A stretch of 64,000 nucleotides of DNA from Stappia taiwanensis (GTDB lineage: Bacteria > Pseudomonadota > Alphaproteobacteria > Rhizobiales > Stappiaceae): the NCBI RefSeq assembly GCF_014635285.1, contig NZ_BMCR01000009.1, forward strand, positions 106,256 through 170,255. The letters run 5' to 3'. Both the position numbers and the translations under genes were made by a program. Within the stretch, counting starts at the first letter, position 1; each line of letters starts with the position of its first letter. The notes under the pieces were generated by a model. That model made no database searches. It saw nothing but the letters and a program-made list of their open reading frames with translations, and was not told the DNA's origin. Positions 7,749-17,162 of this stretch are shown here, one piece after another.

Positions 7749-9733
7749 TCCGCCGCCTCCTGCAAGCCACCACCGGACGTCGGATGGATCGTCATGTCGC
7801 GAATCTCCACATCCGCCTCGATCGCGCCCTTACGGCCGTCCTCGAAGGTGACTTCGGTCCGCACATGCTTGCGGGCGGAGCCGTCGTAGAGCGCCTCGAT
7901 CAACGGGGCATAGCGCTCGGCGATAAAGGAGCGGCGGACCTTCTGGGTGCGCGTCAGCTCGCCGTCATCCGCATCCAGCTCCTTGTGCAGGATCAGGAAA
8001 CGCTTGATCTGCGCCCCGGCCATCATCGGCTCGGAAGCAAGGTCCCGGTTCACCTGATCCACATGGTCCTGGATCATGTTGTAGACGTCCGGATGGGCGG
8101 CCAGTTCCTGATAGGAGGCATAATTGACGTTGTTGCGCTCGGCCCAGGAGCCCACCGCCGTGAGGTCGATGTTGACGAACACGCCGCAGAAGTCGCGCCC
8201 GTCGCCAAAGGCCACCGCCTCCTTGACGTTGGGAAAGAACTTCAGCTTGTTCTCGATGTATTTCGGCGCGAACAGCGCCCCATCGGTCAGCTTTCCCACA
8301 TCCTTGGCGCGGTCGATGATCTTCAGATGGCCATTTTCGGCGATGTAGCCGGCATCGCCGGTCAACACCCAACCATCCTCGGTCTTGGTGGCGCGCGTCG
8401 CCTCATCGTTCTTGTAGTAGCCGACGAACACGCCCGGCGAGCGATAGAGCACCTCGCCATTGTCGGCGATCTTCAGCTCCACATCCGGCGCCGGCGTGCC
8501 CACCGTGTCGCCGAAGATCTGGCCGTCCGGCTGCATGGTGATGTAGACGCTGGCCTCGGTCTGACCGTAGAGCTGCTTGAGATTGAGCCCGAGCGAGCGA
8601 TAGAAGCGGAAGATCTCCGGACCAATCGCCTCGCCGGCGGTATAGCCGACCTTCAGCCGGGTGAAGCCCATCTGGTTCTTCAGCGGCCCGTAGACCATGA
8701 TCTCGCCGAGCGCGTAGGCCAGCCGGTCGCGGAAGCCGACGGCCTCACCGTTGAGTATGCGCTCGCCCACCCGGCGCGCCAGCGCCATGAAGCTGTCGAA
8801 CATCTTCTTCTTGAGGGTGCCCGCATCTTCCATCCGCACCATGATGTGCGTCAGCATTCCCTCAAACACCCGCGGCGGCGCGAAGAAATAGGTCGGCGCG
8901 ATCTCCTGCCGGTCGGATAGAACGGTCTCCAGGCTTTCCGGACAATTGACGCAATAGCCGGCGATGTAGGACTGGGCGATCGAAAAGACATAGTCGCCGA
9001 TCCAGGCCAACGGCAGATAGGCCAGCGTCTCTTCATGCTCGTCGAGCCCGTCGAACGCATTGCCGTTGCGCGCGGAAATCACCAGGTTGTCGAAGGAGAG
9101 CATCACCCCCTTCGGCCGTCCGGTGGTCCCGGAGGTGTAGAGGATCATCGCAAGGTCGCTGCCCTTGGCCGCCTGGATGCCCTCGCGCCAGGCCGCCTCA
9201 AGCGACGCGTCCGCCGCCATCGCCGCCCGCCCTGCCTCTTGCAGCGCTTCGAAACTGTGCAGCCGCGTGTGGTCGTAGTCTCTCAGACCGCGCGGGTCGT
9301 CATAGACGACCTGCTCCAGCTTTGGCAGCGCGTCGGCCGTGGACAGGATCTTGTCGACCTGCTCCTGATCCTCGACGCAGGCGAAACGCACCTCCGCGTG
9401 TTCCAGCACATAGGCCATCTCCTCGGCGACCGAGTCCGCGTAGAGCGGAACCGGCATGCCGCCGAGCGACTGCGCGGCAACCATGGACCAGTACATGCGC
9501 GGACGATTGCCACCGATGATCGCGATCTTGTCACCGGCGGAAAACCCGATGCCGCGAAGACCGAGAGCAAAGGCACGGATTTCCTCAAGGGCCTCCGCCC
9601 ATGTCCATGCCTGCCAGATTCCGAGATCCTTCTCGCGAATGGCCGGGCGGTCCGCGAAGACCCTGGCATTGCGCAAAAGGAATTTCGGAAAGGTGTCCTC
9701 GTCGAGGCGCTCGACGACGGGCGACCCTGCCAT
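7745..9733 (-). CDS. Long-chain-type acyl-CoA synthetase (AMP-binding)
   Basis: 662 residues, AMP-forming CoA ligase of the FadD15/long-chain-like group common in alphaproteobacterial Liv-type gene clusters. P-loop MILYTSGTTGRPKGVML near residue 195-210, a YGQTEASVYIT segment, the VLTGDAGYIAENGHLKIIDR motif with adenylation Asp, and a C-terminal basic region. ATG at 9733 chosen over a long upstream frame because MAGSPVVERLDEDTFPKFL is the typical head and GAAGGGAAG lies upstream. First gene of the operon 9733-1089; it overlaps livG by ATGA. The known role is activation of a carboxylic acid to its CoA ester, here probably trapping the imported substrate. Confidence 0.88.
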   Translation of the reverse strand: MAGSPVVERLDEDTFPKFLLRNARVFADRPAIREKDLGIWQAWTWAEALEEIRAFALGLRGIGFSAGDKIAIIGGNRPRMYWSMVAAQSLGGMPVPLYADSVAEEMAYVLEHAEVRFACVEDQEQVDKILSTADALPKLEQVVYDDPRGLRDYDHTRLHSFEALQEAGRAAMAADASLEAAWREGIQAAKGSDLAMILYTSGTTGRPKGVMLSFDNLVISARNGNAFDGLDEHEETLAYLPLAWIGDYVFSIAQSYIAGYCVNCPESLETVLSDRQEIAPTYFFAPPRVFEGMLTHIMVRMEDAGTLKKKMFDSFMALARRVGERILNGEAVGFRDRLAYALGEIMVYGPLKNQMGFTRLKVGYTAGEAIGPEIFRFYRSLGLNLKQLYGQTEASVYITMQPDGQIFGDTVGTPAPDVELKIADNGEVLYRSPGVFVGYYKNDEATRATKTEDGWVLTGDAGYIAENGHLKIIDRAKDVGKLTDGALFAPKYIENKLKFFPNVKEAVAFGDGRDFCGVFVNIDLTAVGSWAERNNVNYASYQELAAHPDVYNMIQDHVDQVNRDLASEPMMAGAQIKRFLILHKELDADDGELTRTQKVRRSFIAERYAPLIEALYDGSARKHVRTEVTFEDGRKGAIEADVEIRDMTIHPTSGGGLQEAAE

Positions 9734-10030
9734 AGCGTTTCTTCCCTTCTGGACGCCCCGGTTGTCCGGGGTCGCGTTTTCAAGCGTGCCGATATTATCA
9801 CATCCTGAACCGTCCAACCTCTTCTCTCTTCTTGGAGACTTACCCGAGACTGACGCAGGTGCGCGCTCAACTGCAACGCTATTCGCCGCACGTTGCGCCA
9901 GTATGTGCCAATTGCAACGAATTGTGTCAGCCTCCCTGTCCTGGTAGGTCAGCGGCCACGCATCGCCCTCCGCCGGCCCGCCCTTTCGCTTTTTCTTCGA
10001 CACGGGCGCTTCTTTGCCTAAACTCAGTTC
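9734..10030. promoter_or_regulatory. Divergent control region between ligase/Liv operon and two-component genes
   Basis: 297 bp without a gene. It must hold the promoters of the minus-strand ligase/Liv operon and of the plus-strand histidine kinase. Two copies of TGCAACG occur (in CTGCAACGCTATT near 9870 and AATTGCAACGAATT near 9915), candidates for regulator half-sites. An AT-rich ATATTATCACAT patch near 9790 could be a -10 region for the operon, but no consensus -35 at proper spacing was found. Confidence 0.4.
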
Positions 10031-11986
10031 ATGCTGACCGGAGATCTTTACCGCGACCGCCTCGACCTGTTGCAGGCCGCGCTCGACCATATCAACCAGG
10101 GGTTTTCCGTCTTCGACGCGGACCTGCGCCTGGTGGCCTGGAACAGACGCCTGTTCGAGCTGCTGGAGTTCCCCTGGCATCTGGCCAAGCGCGGCACTCA
10201 TCTGGCCGAGTTCCTGCGCGTCAATGCCGCGCGCGGCGAATATGGCGACAGCGACGTGGAGGTGCTGGTCGCCCGAAGGGTGGAGCGGGCGCGGCTGTTC
10301 GAGCCGCACACCTTCGAGCGCAAGCGGCCCGACGGGCAGGTGGTGCTGGTCACCGGCGCGCCGCTGCCGGCCGGCGGCTTCGTCACCACCTACACCGATG
10401 TCACCCGCGACCGGCAACAGCAGGCGACGCTGGAACGCACCGTCGCCGAGCGCACCCGGCAGCTGCGCCAAAGCGAGGACTGGCTACGGCTGGTCACCGA
10501 CAGCGTTCCGGCGCTGATCGCCTATATCGGCCCGGGGCCGGTCTATCGCTTCGCCAACCGGCGCTATGCCAAATGGTTCGATCACACGGTGGAATCGATT
10601 GTCGGACGACCCGCCGAGGAGGTTATCGGCCCCGAGCTCTACCCGCAGATCGTCCCGCATATCGACCGGGCCTTCGAAGGCGAGGCCGTGTCCTACGAGT
10701 ATTCACGCACCCGCAAGGACGGCCGGCTGGTGCACATGCGCTCCACGCTTATTCCGGACCGGACCCTCGACGGGCGCACGCTCGGCTGTTTCGTCCTGTC
10801 CCTTGACGCCACCGACCAGAAACGCAGCGAGGTCGCCCTTGCCGAGGCCCGGCGCATGGAAGCGGTCGGACAGCTGACCGGCGGCGTTGCCCACGATTTC
10901 AACAATCTCCTGACCATCATCATCGGCAACGTTCTGAGCCTCAAGCGCAAGGTGGAAGCGCCGGCCATGCCGGACCTTGCCGCCCATCTCGACCCGATCC
11001 TGCAGGCGGCCCAGCGCGGCACCGACCTGACCCGGCGCCTCCTGGCCTTCGCCCGCGGCGACACCCCCGATGCCAAACCCGTTCATCTGGCCGCCCTGCT
11101 GAGCAACATCGAACGGCTGGTCGCCGGCTCCCTGCCGGCCTCCATCGCCCTCACCATCACCAGCCAGGCGCCGGCGCTGATCGCCCGGATCGATCCATCG
11201 GAAGCGGAAAACGCCCTCGTCAACCTGATCTTCAACGCCCGGGATGCCATGCCGCACGGCGGCAGTCTGACCGTCACCCTCGACGAGGCCTGCCTGGAGA
11301 CCGCCGAGGCCGAAGCCATCGGCATCGCGCCGGGCACTTATGCGCGGATCCTGGTTGCCGATACCGGTCACGGCATGAGCGAGGAGGTGCGCCGGCAGGC
11401 CTTCGATCCGTTCTTTTCCACCAAGACCTTCGGCACCGGCAGCGGCCTCGGCCTTCCCACCGTCTATTGCTTCGCCCGCCGGGCCAGCGGCGGCATCACC
11501 ATCGACAGTCAGCCGGACAAGGGCGCGCGCATCTGCCTGTGGCTGCCCGTCCATCACGCCATTCCCGCCGATGATGCGGATACGGGCGACATGCCCATGC
11601 CCGCCGGCCAGGGTGAACTGATCCTTCTGGTCGATGACGATACCGATGTCGCCAATGTGGTGCGCGATCAGCTTTGCGCCCTCGGCTACACCGTGCTCGT
11701 CACCAATGAGGCGAAAGACGCAGTTGACCTGATTGCCTCCGTCCCCGACATTCGAGCGGTCCTGAGCGATGTCGTCATGCCGGGTCAGATGAACGGAATG
11801 GATCTCGTTGCCGCGATCCGCCGTGCCCGCCCCGACCTGCCGACCGCGCTCATGACCGGCTACCGACGCGGGCCGGGGCAGGAGGGTGTGCCAACGGACT
11901 GCGCGGCTGGGGACTGTCCGGTTCTGGCCAAGCCCTTCACCATCTGCGCCCTTGCACAGACCATGAGCGAGATCCTTGCCTCATGA
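10031..11986 (+). CDS. Hybrid sensor histidine kinase (PAS-PAS-HisKA-HATPase-REC)
   Basis: 651 residues, no membrane segment, so cytosolic. PAS-like domain at about 12-125 (INQGFSVFDADLRLVAWNRR), a short coiled-coil, a second PAS at about 150-265, HisKA box with phospho-His about residue 288 (GQLTGGVAHDFNNLL), N box NLIFNARDAMPHGG near 405, G boxes DTGHGM and GTGSGLGL, then a C-terminal receiver domain from about 525 with acidic DDD and an acceptor Asp in VLSDVVMPG. Its stop overlaps the next gene (ATGA), so it is co-translated with the OmpR-type regulator. Divergent placement suggests it controls the 9733-1089 operon; the signal is unknown. Confidence 0.9.
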   Translation: MLTGDLYRDRLDLLQAALDHINQGFSVFDADLRLVAWNRRLFELLEFPWHLAKRGTHLAEFLRVNAARGEYGDSDVEVLVARRVERARLFEPHTFERKRPDGQVVLVTGAPLPAGGFVTTYTDVTRDRQQQATLERTVAERTRQLRQSEDWLRLVTDSVPALIAYIGPGPVYRFANRRYAKWFDHTVESIVGRPAEEVIGPELYPQIVPHIDRAFEGEAVSYEYSRTRKDGRLVHMRSTLIPDRTLDGRTLGCFVLSLDATDQKRSEVALAEARRMEAVGQLTGGVAHDFNNLLTIIIGNVLSLKRKVEAPAMPDLAAHLDPILQAAQRGTDLTRRLLAFARGDTPDAKPVHLAALLSNIERLVAGSLPASIALTITSQAPALIARIDPSEAENALVNLIFNARDAMPHGGSLTVTLDEACLETAEAEAIGIAPGTYARILVADTGHGMSEEVRRQAFDPFFSTKTFGTGSGLGLPTVYCFARRASGGITIDSQPDKGARICLWLPVHHAIPADDADTGDMPMPAGQGELILLVDDDTDVANVVRDQLCALGYTVLVTNEAKDAVDLIASVPDIRAVLSDVVMPGQMNGMDLVAAIRRARPDLPTALMTGYRRGPGQEGVPTDCAAGDCPVLAKPFTICALAQTMSEILAS

Positions 11987-12732
11987 CCCATCCCGACCCG
12001 ATCCGCGACAGGGAGGCCGTGGCGCCCGAGGACGCCCTGATCCATATCGTCGAGGATGAAGCCGCCATTCGCGACCTGCTGACGCAAACGCTGGCGACCT
12101 ACCGGTTCAACACCGAGGAATTCGCCACCGCAGATGCCTTTCTTCTGGCGTTGGAAGACCGTGCCCCCGCCGCCGTGATCCTCGACCTCGGCCTGCCCGA
12201 CATGGATGGCATGGAGGTGATCAACCGCATCCGCGCCCATGCGCCGGTGCCGATTCTTGTCCTGTCGGCCCGGGCCCATGCCTCCGACCGGATCATGGGG
12301 CTGGAATTTGGCGCGGATGATTATGTGGTCAAGCCGTTCGATCCGCGCGAGATCGTTGCCCGGATCCGCTCCCTGCTGCGCCGGGCAGCGCCCGAGCCCG
12401 CCCCCAGCGCACCGAGCTGCGAAATCGCCCGGTTTTCCGGCTGGAGCTTCGAGCCGGGATCACATCGGCTGGTGGGCCCTGACGGAACCGAGACCTTCCT
12501 GTCCACCAGCGAGACGACCCTTCTGACCGCCCTGCTGCGCGCGCCCAAACGGGTGCTCAGCCGCGACTATCTGCTGGAGCATGGCGGACGCGACGACGCG
12601 CTCGACCGGGCCATCGACGTGCGCATTTCCCGCATTCGCAAGAAGCTGACCCGGCCCGGCGGCCAGTCGCTGATCCGCACCGTCTACGGCTCCGGCTACA
12701 TGCTGACGACCCAGGTAGACTGGGGCGGCTGA
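11983..12732 (+). CDS. OmpR/PhoB-family response regulator
   Basis: 249 residues: receiver domain at about 18-135 with VEDE acidic pair, phospho-Asp about residue 68 (VILDLGLPDMDG), Lys in DDYVVKPFDP, then a winged-helix DNA-binding domain (LSTSETTLLTALLRAPKRVLSR to RIRKKLTRPGG and VYGSGYML). Partner of the hybrid kinase through a 4-bp ATGA overlap. Likely a transcriptional activator or repressor of the divergently oriented ligase/Liv operon; this is inference from position. Confidence 0.92.
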   Translation: MTHPDPIRDREAVAPEDALIHIVEDEAAIRDLLTQTLATYRFNTEEFATADAFLLALEDRAPAAVILDLGLPDMDGMEVINRIRAHAPVPILVLSARAHASDRIMGLEFGADDYVVKPFDPREIVARIRSLLRRAAPEPAPSAPSCEIARFSGWSFEPGSHRLVGPDGTETFLSTSETTLLTALLRAPKRVLSRDYLLEHGGRDDALDRAIDVRISRIRKKLTRPGGQSLIRTVYGSGYMLTTQVDWGG

Positions 12733-12747
12733 CCGCCGTCAGCCGCC
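12724..12747. terminator. Bidirectional terminator-like hairpin
   Basis: Perfect 10-base arms GGCGGCTGAC (12724-12733) and GTCAGCCGCC (12738-12747) with a 4-nt CGCC loop. It includes the regulator's TGA stop and sits in the 24-bp gap between two convergent genes. No T run on either side, so efficiency is uncertain. Confidence 0.55.
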
Positions 12748-12756
12748 GCCCGCGCG

Positions 12757-15700
12757 CTATTCCGCCGCCTGCTGCGATGCCTCGGTCCCGGCCCGCCAGG
12801 CTGCCAGCAACTCCGGGAGCCGCGCCTCCGCCCGTTCCGCCGCCTCCGCCCGCACCGGTCCGAAGCCGCGGATGGTCTCCGGCCAGGCCAGCAGCGCGGT
12901 GGCCGCACCGATCCGCTCCGCATCGAGCGTTGCCGCCACATCGTCGACAATCGCCTCGAACCGATCGCGCAACCGCCGTTCCATCCGCCGCTCTTCCGTT
13001 CGGCCGAACGGATCGAACACCCCACCGCGCAGACGCTTCATCCGCGCCAGAAGACCGAACACCGGCATGACCCAAGGACCGAACCGGCGCTTGGCCGGAC
13101 GCCCCGTGCGCGGATCGGTGCCGCTGAGAAGCGGCGGCGCCAGGTGGAACTCCAGCCGGCCATGGCTTTCGAAGGTATCCTCCAGTTGCCGGCGGAAGGC
13201 ACTGCCGGAATAAAGCCGGGCCACCTCGTATTCATCCTTGATCGCCATCAGCCGGAACAATTCGCGGGCGCCGGTGCGCACCAACACCTCCCCGTCTGTG
13301 CCGAACGGTTCCGCCCGCGCTTTCAGCGCCGCGATCCGCCGCGCGAAGCGATCCGCATAGGCCTTGTCCTGATACTCGGCGAGAAACCGGCTGCGCCGGG
13401 CGATCATTTCATCAAGGCTTTCCGACAGGCGGTGATGCTCAGGCACCGCCTCACCGGTCCGCACCGCCTGAGCGAGCGCCTCGCGATCGACGGCGGCCAC
13501 CCGCCCCCAGGCGAAGGCGGCAAGGTTCATCTCCACCGAAACCCGGTTGAGCCGAATGGCATCCTCGATCGCTTCACGGGTGAGCGGGATCGCTCCCATC
13601 TGCCAGCCGTAGCCAAGCAGGAACATGTTGGCGGCGATCGCATCGCCGAACAGTTTGGTCGCCTGTTCGGTCGCGTCGATGAAGCGGCTGCGGCCGGCGC
13701 CCGTTGCCTGCTCGATGGCCGCGACCAACTGCCGGCCCGGCAGGCTGAAATCCGGATTGCGGGTAAAATCGCCTGGCAGGGTCTCATGGGTGTTGACGAC
13801 GGCTGTGGTCGCCCCTTCGCGCATCGCCGTCAGCACCTTGGCCGAGCCGGCGACAACGATGTCGCAGGCCAGCACCAGATCGGCCCCGCCGGTGCCGACC
13901 CGGATCGCCGAGATATCCTCCGGGCGTGGCGCCAGCTTCAGGTGACTGGTCACCGCCCCGCCCTTTTGCGCCAAACCGGCCATGTCGATGATGCCGCAGC
14001 CGAGCCCGTCGAGATGCGCCGCCATGCCGAGCACCGCGCCGACGGTGACAACACCAGTGCCGCCAACGCCGGTGATCAGGATCGAATGCACCCGGTCAAG
14101 CGGCGCGATTTCCGGCTCCGGCACGGCGGGCGCCGCCGGCGCGCTGACCGCCCGGCCCTTCAGCACCCCGCCGCGCACGCTGACGAAGGAGGGGCAGAAC
14201 CCCTTCACGCAGGAAAAGTCCTTGTTGCAGGAAGACTGGTCGATGGTCCGCTTGCGGCCCCATTCGGTTTCCACCGGCTGCACCGCGACGCAGTTTGACT
14301 GGACGCCGCAATCGCCGCAGCCCTCGCACACCAGGTCGTTGATCAGGATCCGCTCATCGGGATCGGGGAAGAGCCCGCGCTTGCGCCGCCGGCGCTTTTC
14401 CGCCGCACAGGTCTGATCATAGATCAACACGGTCAACCCCGGCTCGCGCGCCAGCTCCCGCTCCACCTCCAGCAACTCGTCGCGATGATGGATCGACATG
14501 GCCGCCGGCCAATTGGTCGCGGGCGGATACTTGCCCGGTTCATCGGTGACGAGAACCACGCGCCGCGCGCCCTCCGCCGCCACCTGCCGGGCGATCTGGT
14601 CGACCGTCAGCCCGCCATCATGGGCCTGGCCGCCGGTCATCGCCACCGCGTCGTTGTAAAGGATCTTGTAGGTGATATTGACGCCGGCGGCCTTAGCCGC
14701 GCGGATCGCCAGCGCGCCGGAATGGTTGTAGGTGCCATCGCCAAGGTTCTGGAACACATGGCCGGTGCGGGAAAACGGCGCCTCGCCGATCCAGTTGCCC
14801 CCTTCGCCGCCCATCTGGGTGTAGCCCTCGGTCCGCCGGTCCATCCACTGCACCATGTAGTGGCAGCCGATCCCCGCATAGGCGCGGCTTCCCTCCGGAA
14901 CATGGGTGGAGGAATTGTGCGGACAGCCGGCACAGAAATACGGGCTGCGCACGGCAACATCTCCGGTCCGCCGCAGCCGCTCGCTGCGCGCCTCCAGATC
15001 GGCGATCCGGGCGGCGAGCCGTTCCTGCGGCCGGCGGGCCTGCAGCCGCCGGCCGATCTCCAACGCGATCTGCATCGGCTCCAGCGCGCCCGGCGCGCGA
15101 AACAGGATCGCCCCGGTCTCGTCGGTCTTGCCCAGCACCTGCGGCGCATCCGCCGTGCGATAGAGGAGTTCCTTGATCTGCGGTTCGATCAGGGCCCGTT
15201 TTTCCTCCACCACGATCAGGAGTTCCAGCCCCCCGGCGAAGGCCCGCAGCCGATCCGCATCGAGCGGCCAGGGACAGCCCACCTTGTAGAACGCCAGCCC
15301 GAGGTCCGCCGCCGTCACCTCGTCGATACCCAGAAGATCCAGCGCCTCGACCACATCGAGATAGCTCTTGCCGGTGGAAACGATGCCGATCCTGGGCGTC
15401 CGTCCGCCCGACAGCACCACCCGGTCGAGCGCATTGGCGGCGATGAAGGCGCGCGCCGCCGGCAGCTTGACTTCGTGCAGCCGGGCCTCCTGCGCCAGCG
15501 GATGATCGCTCGGGCGCACATGCACCCCGCCCGGCGGAAACGGAAACTCCGGCAGGATCGGCCGCACCCGGTCCAGACGCCCGTCGATCGAGGCGGTGGA
15601 TTCCACATTGTCCTTGACCAGTTTCAGCCCGGCCCAGAGCCCGGCATAGCGCGACAAGGCCCAGCCATAGAGGCCGAAATCGAGGATCTCCTGCGCACCC

Positions 15701-16218
15701 GCCGGATTGAGGATCGGCATCATCGCATCGACAAGGGCGAATTCGGACTGATGCGCCGTGGTCGAGCTTTCGCAGGTGTGATCATCGCCCATCAGCGCCA
15801 GCACACCGCCATGGCGCGACGTACCGGCCAGATTGGCATGTCGGAACGCATCGCCCGACCGGTCGACGCCCGGCCCCTTGCCGTACCAGATGCCGAACAC
15901 CCCGTCGAAGCGCCCCTCGCCGCGCATCTCCGCCTGCTGGGTTCCCCACACCGCCGTCGCCGCCAGATCCTCGTTGATCGCCGGCGAGAACACCACATCG
16001 GCCGGCGCCAGCACCTTGGCCGCCCGCTGGAACTGCTGGTCGAGCGCACCGAGCGGCGACCCGCGATAGCCGGTCACATAGCCGGCGGTGTTGAGCCCGG
16101 CCGCGCGGTCGCGCGCCTTTTGCATCAGGACCAGGCGGATCAGCGCCTGGGTGCCGGACAGGAAGATCCGATCCTTGCCAAGATCGTATTTGTCATCGAG
16201 CGAAACCCGATTGCGCAT
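12757..16218 (-). CDS. Fused indolepyruvate:ferredoxin oxidoreductase (alpha-beta)
   Basis: 1153 residues, the size of single-chain indolepyruvate:ferredoxin oxidoreductases of aerobic proteobacteria. N-terminal transketolase-like pyrimidine domain, then a TPP-binding domain with NLGDGTYNHSG and YNDAVAMTGGQ, a cysteine cluster CEGCGDCGVQSNC with further Cys in SSCNKDFSCVKGFCPS (Fe-S ligands), and a C-terminal gamma-type domain beginning ILITGVGGTGVVTVGAVLG. The family decarboxylates aryl pyruvates from Trp, Phe or Tyr transamination to aryl-acetyl-CoA. ATG at 16218 has GGGAGGAG upstream and the MRNRVSLDDKYDL head typical of the family; a longer frame upstream is not supported. The operon partner is none; a TRAP importer diverges from it. 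Confidence 0.9.
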   Translation of the reverse strand: MRNRVSLDDKYDLGKDRIFLSGTQALIRLVLMQKARDRAAGLNTAGYVTGYRGSPLGALDQQFQRAAKVLAPADVVFSPAINEDLAATAVWGTQQAEMRGEGRFDGVFGIWYGKGPGVDRSGDAFRHANLAGTSRHGGVLALMGDDHTCESSTTAHQSEFALVDAMMPILNPAGAQEILDFGLYGWALSRYAGLWAGLKLVKDNVESTASIDGRLDRVRPILPEFPFPPGGVHVRPSDHPLAQEARLHEVKLPAARAFIAANALDRVVLSGGRTPRIGIVSTGKSYLDVVEALDLLGIDEVTAADLGLAFYKVGCPWPLDADRLRAFAGGLELLIVVEEKRALIEPQIKELLYRTADAPQVLGKTDETGAILFRAPGALEPMQIALEIGRRLQARRPQERLAARIADLEARSERLRRTGDVAVRSPYFCAGCPHNSSTHVPEGSRAYAGIGCHYMVQWMDRRTEGYTQMGGEGGNWIGEAPFSRTGHVFQNLGDGTYNHSGALAIRAAKAAGVNITYKILYNDAVAMTGGQAHDGGLTVDQIARQVAAEGARRVVLVTDEPGKYPPATNWPAAMSIHHRDELLEVERELAREPGLTVLIYDQTCAAEKRRRRKRGLFPDPDERILINDLVCEGCGDCGVQSNCVAVQPVETEWGRKRTIDQSSCNKDFSCVKGFCPSFVSVRGGVLKGRAVSAPAAPAVPEPEIAPLDRVHSILITGVGGTGVVTVGAVLGMAAHLDGLGCGIIDMAGLAQKGGAVTSHLKLAPRPEDISAIRVGTGGADLVLACDIVVAGSAKVLTAMREGATTAVVNTHETLPGDFTRNPDFSLPGRQLVAAIEQATGAGRSRFIDATEQATKLFGDAIAANMFLLGYGWQMGAIPLTREAIEDAIRLNRVSVEMNLAAFAWGRVAAVDREALAQAVRTGEAVPEHHRLSESLDEMIARRSRFLAEYQDKAYADRFARRIAALKARAEPFGTDGEVLVRTGARELFRLMAIKDEYEVARLYSGSAFRRQLEDTFESHGRLEFHLAPPLLSGTDPRTGRPAKRRFGPWVMPVFGLLARMKRLRGGVFDPFGRTEERRMERRLRDRFEAIVDDVAATLDAERIGAATALLAWPETIRGFGPVRAEAAERAEARLPELLAAWRAGTEASQQAAE

Positions 16219-16589
16219 GGTCAACTGTCTCCTCCCGGCGGAACGCGACCCGGAGACGGGCAAGGACCTTCCCCCTGCCCGCGCCATCGAAAGCGCCGCT
16301 TCCGCCACTATCGGCCTTGCCGTGATTCCTTCGCAGTATATCCGGATCGGTGCTCGTTGCATCGCGCAGCTTCCAGAGACAAAAAACCGTATTTTCTCGC
16401 TAAAATTGCGGAGTTTTCGCTCTGCCTTGCTTTTGCAGAAGCCGCAAAGCTGCTAATCAGACAGCGCCCGGCGACGGGCGGACGGGAGAAACGGCGACAC
16501 AGCCGGCCCCGTTTTTTACGGGAGGGAAAGAGGGCCGATCATGACATATCCACATGCACCGCGCGCCGCGCGCGGCAGGGGCTAAAGCG
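16219..16589. promoter_or_regulatory. Divergent promoter region, oxidoreductase / TRAP genes
   Basis: 371 bp without a gene. It has an AT-rich core (about 16378-16420) and a possible plus-strand promoter with TTGCTT at 16427-16432 and TGCTAA at 16451-16456 (18-bp spacer). The minus-strand Shine-Dalgarno of the oxidoreductase is at the left edge. No clear operator was recognised. Confidence 0.35.
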
Positions 16590-17162
16590 ATGCGTGCGCT
16601 CGCCGCCATCGTCCGGATCATCAGCGGTCTCAACACCCTGATCGGCAACATCTTCTCATGGCTGTCGCTGGCCATTGTCGCCGTGTGTTTCACGGTGGTG
16701 GTCCAGCGTTACGTCTTTTCCAGCAGTTTCGTCTGGATGCAGGATCTCTACATCTGGCTGAATGGTGCCATGTTCACCGCGGTCGCCGGCTTCGCCCTGC
16801 TGCGCAACGATCATGTGCGGGTCGATATTTTCTACCGGCCCGCAAGCGTGCGGCGAAAGGCGGTGGTCGACCTGATCGGCGTCGTCCTGTTCCTGCTGCC
16901 CTTCACCTGGATCGTCTTCTACTACGCCTGGAGCTTCGTCAGCCGGTCGTGGCGGCTGACCGAGGCCTCCGCCAATGTGGGCGGAATGCCCGGGCTTTTC
17001 ATTCTCAAGACCTTCATTCTCGGCTTTGCGGTGCTGGTCGCGCTGCAGGGTATCGCGATGGCGCTGCGCTCGATCCTGGTGCTGACCGGCAATGAGACCC
17101 TGTTGCCCGAGGCCCTGCGCTACGACGCGAAAACGGCTGTCAAACCGGAGGCAAGCGCCTGA
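16590..17162 (+). CDS. TRAP transporter small permease (DctQ family)
   Basis: 190 residues with four predicted hydrophobic segments: FSWLSLAIVAVCFTVVVQRY, LNGAMFTAVAGFALL, DLIGVVLFLLPFTWIVFYY and FILGFAVLVALQGIAM (quoted cores). The RNDHVRVDIFY segment after the second helix is characteristic of DctQ. ATG at 16590 has AGGGG 8 nt upstream; an upstream ATG at 16554 lacks a ribosome site. The stop overlaps the next gene by one base (TGATG). It forms the membrane part of a Na+-driven tripartite importer together with DctM. Confidence 0.88.
   Translation: MRALAAIVRIISGLNTLIGNIFSWLSLAIVAVCFTVVVQRYVFSSSFVWMQDLYIWLNGAMFTAVAGFALLRNDHVRVDIFYRPASVRRKAVVDLIGVVLFLLPFTWIVFYYAWSFVSRSWRLTEASANVGGMPGLFILKTFILGFAVLVALQGIAMALRSILVLTGNETLLPEALRYDAKTAVKPEASA

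Noticed and set aside
14485..16641. 718-residue plus-strand reading frame opposite the indolepyruvate oxidoreductase
   Set aside because: It mirrors the oxidoreductase codons, is very rich in Arg/His/Pro/Gly, shows no family motif, and the opposite strand has clear TPP and Fe-S motifs.
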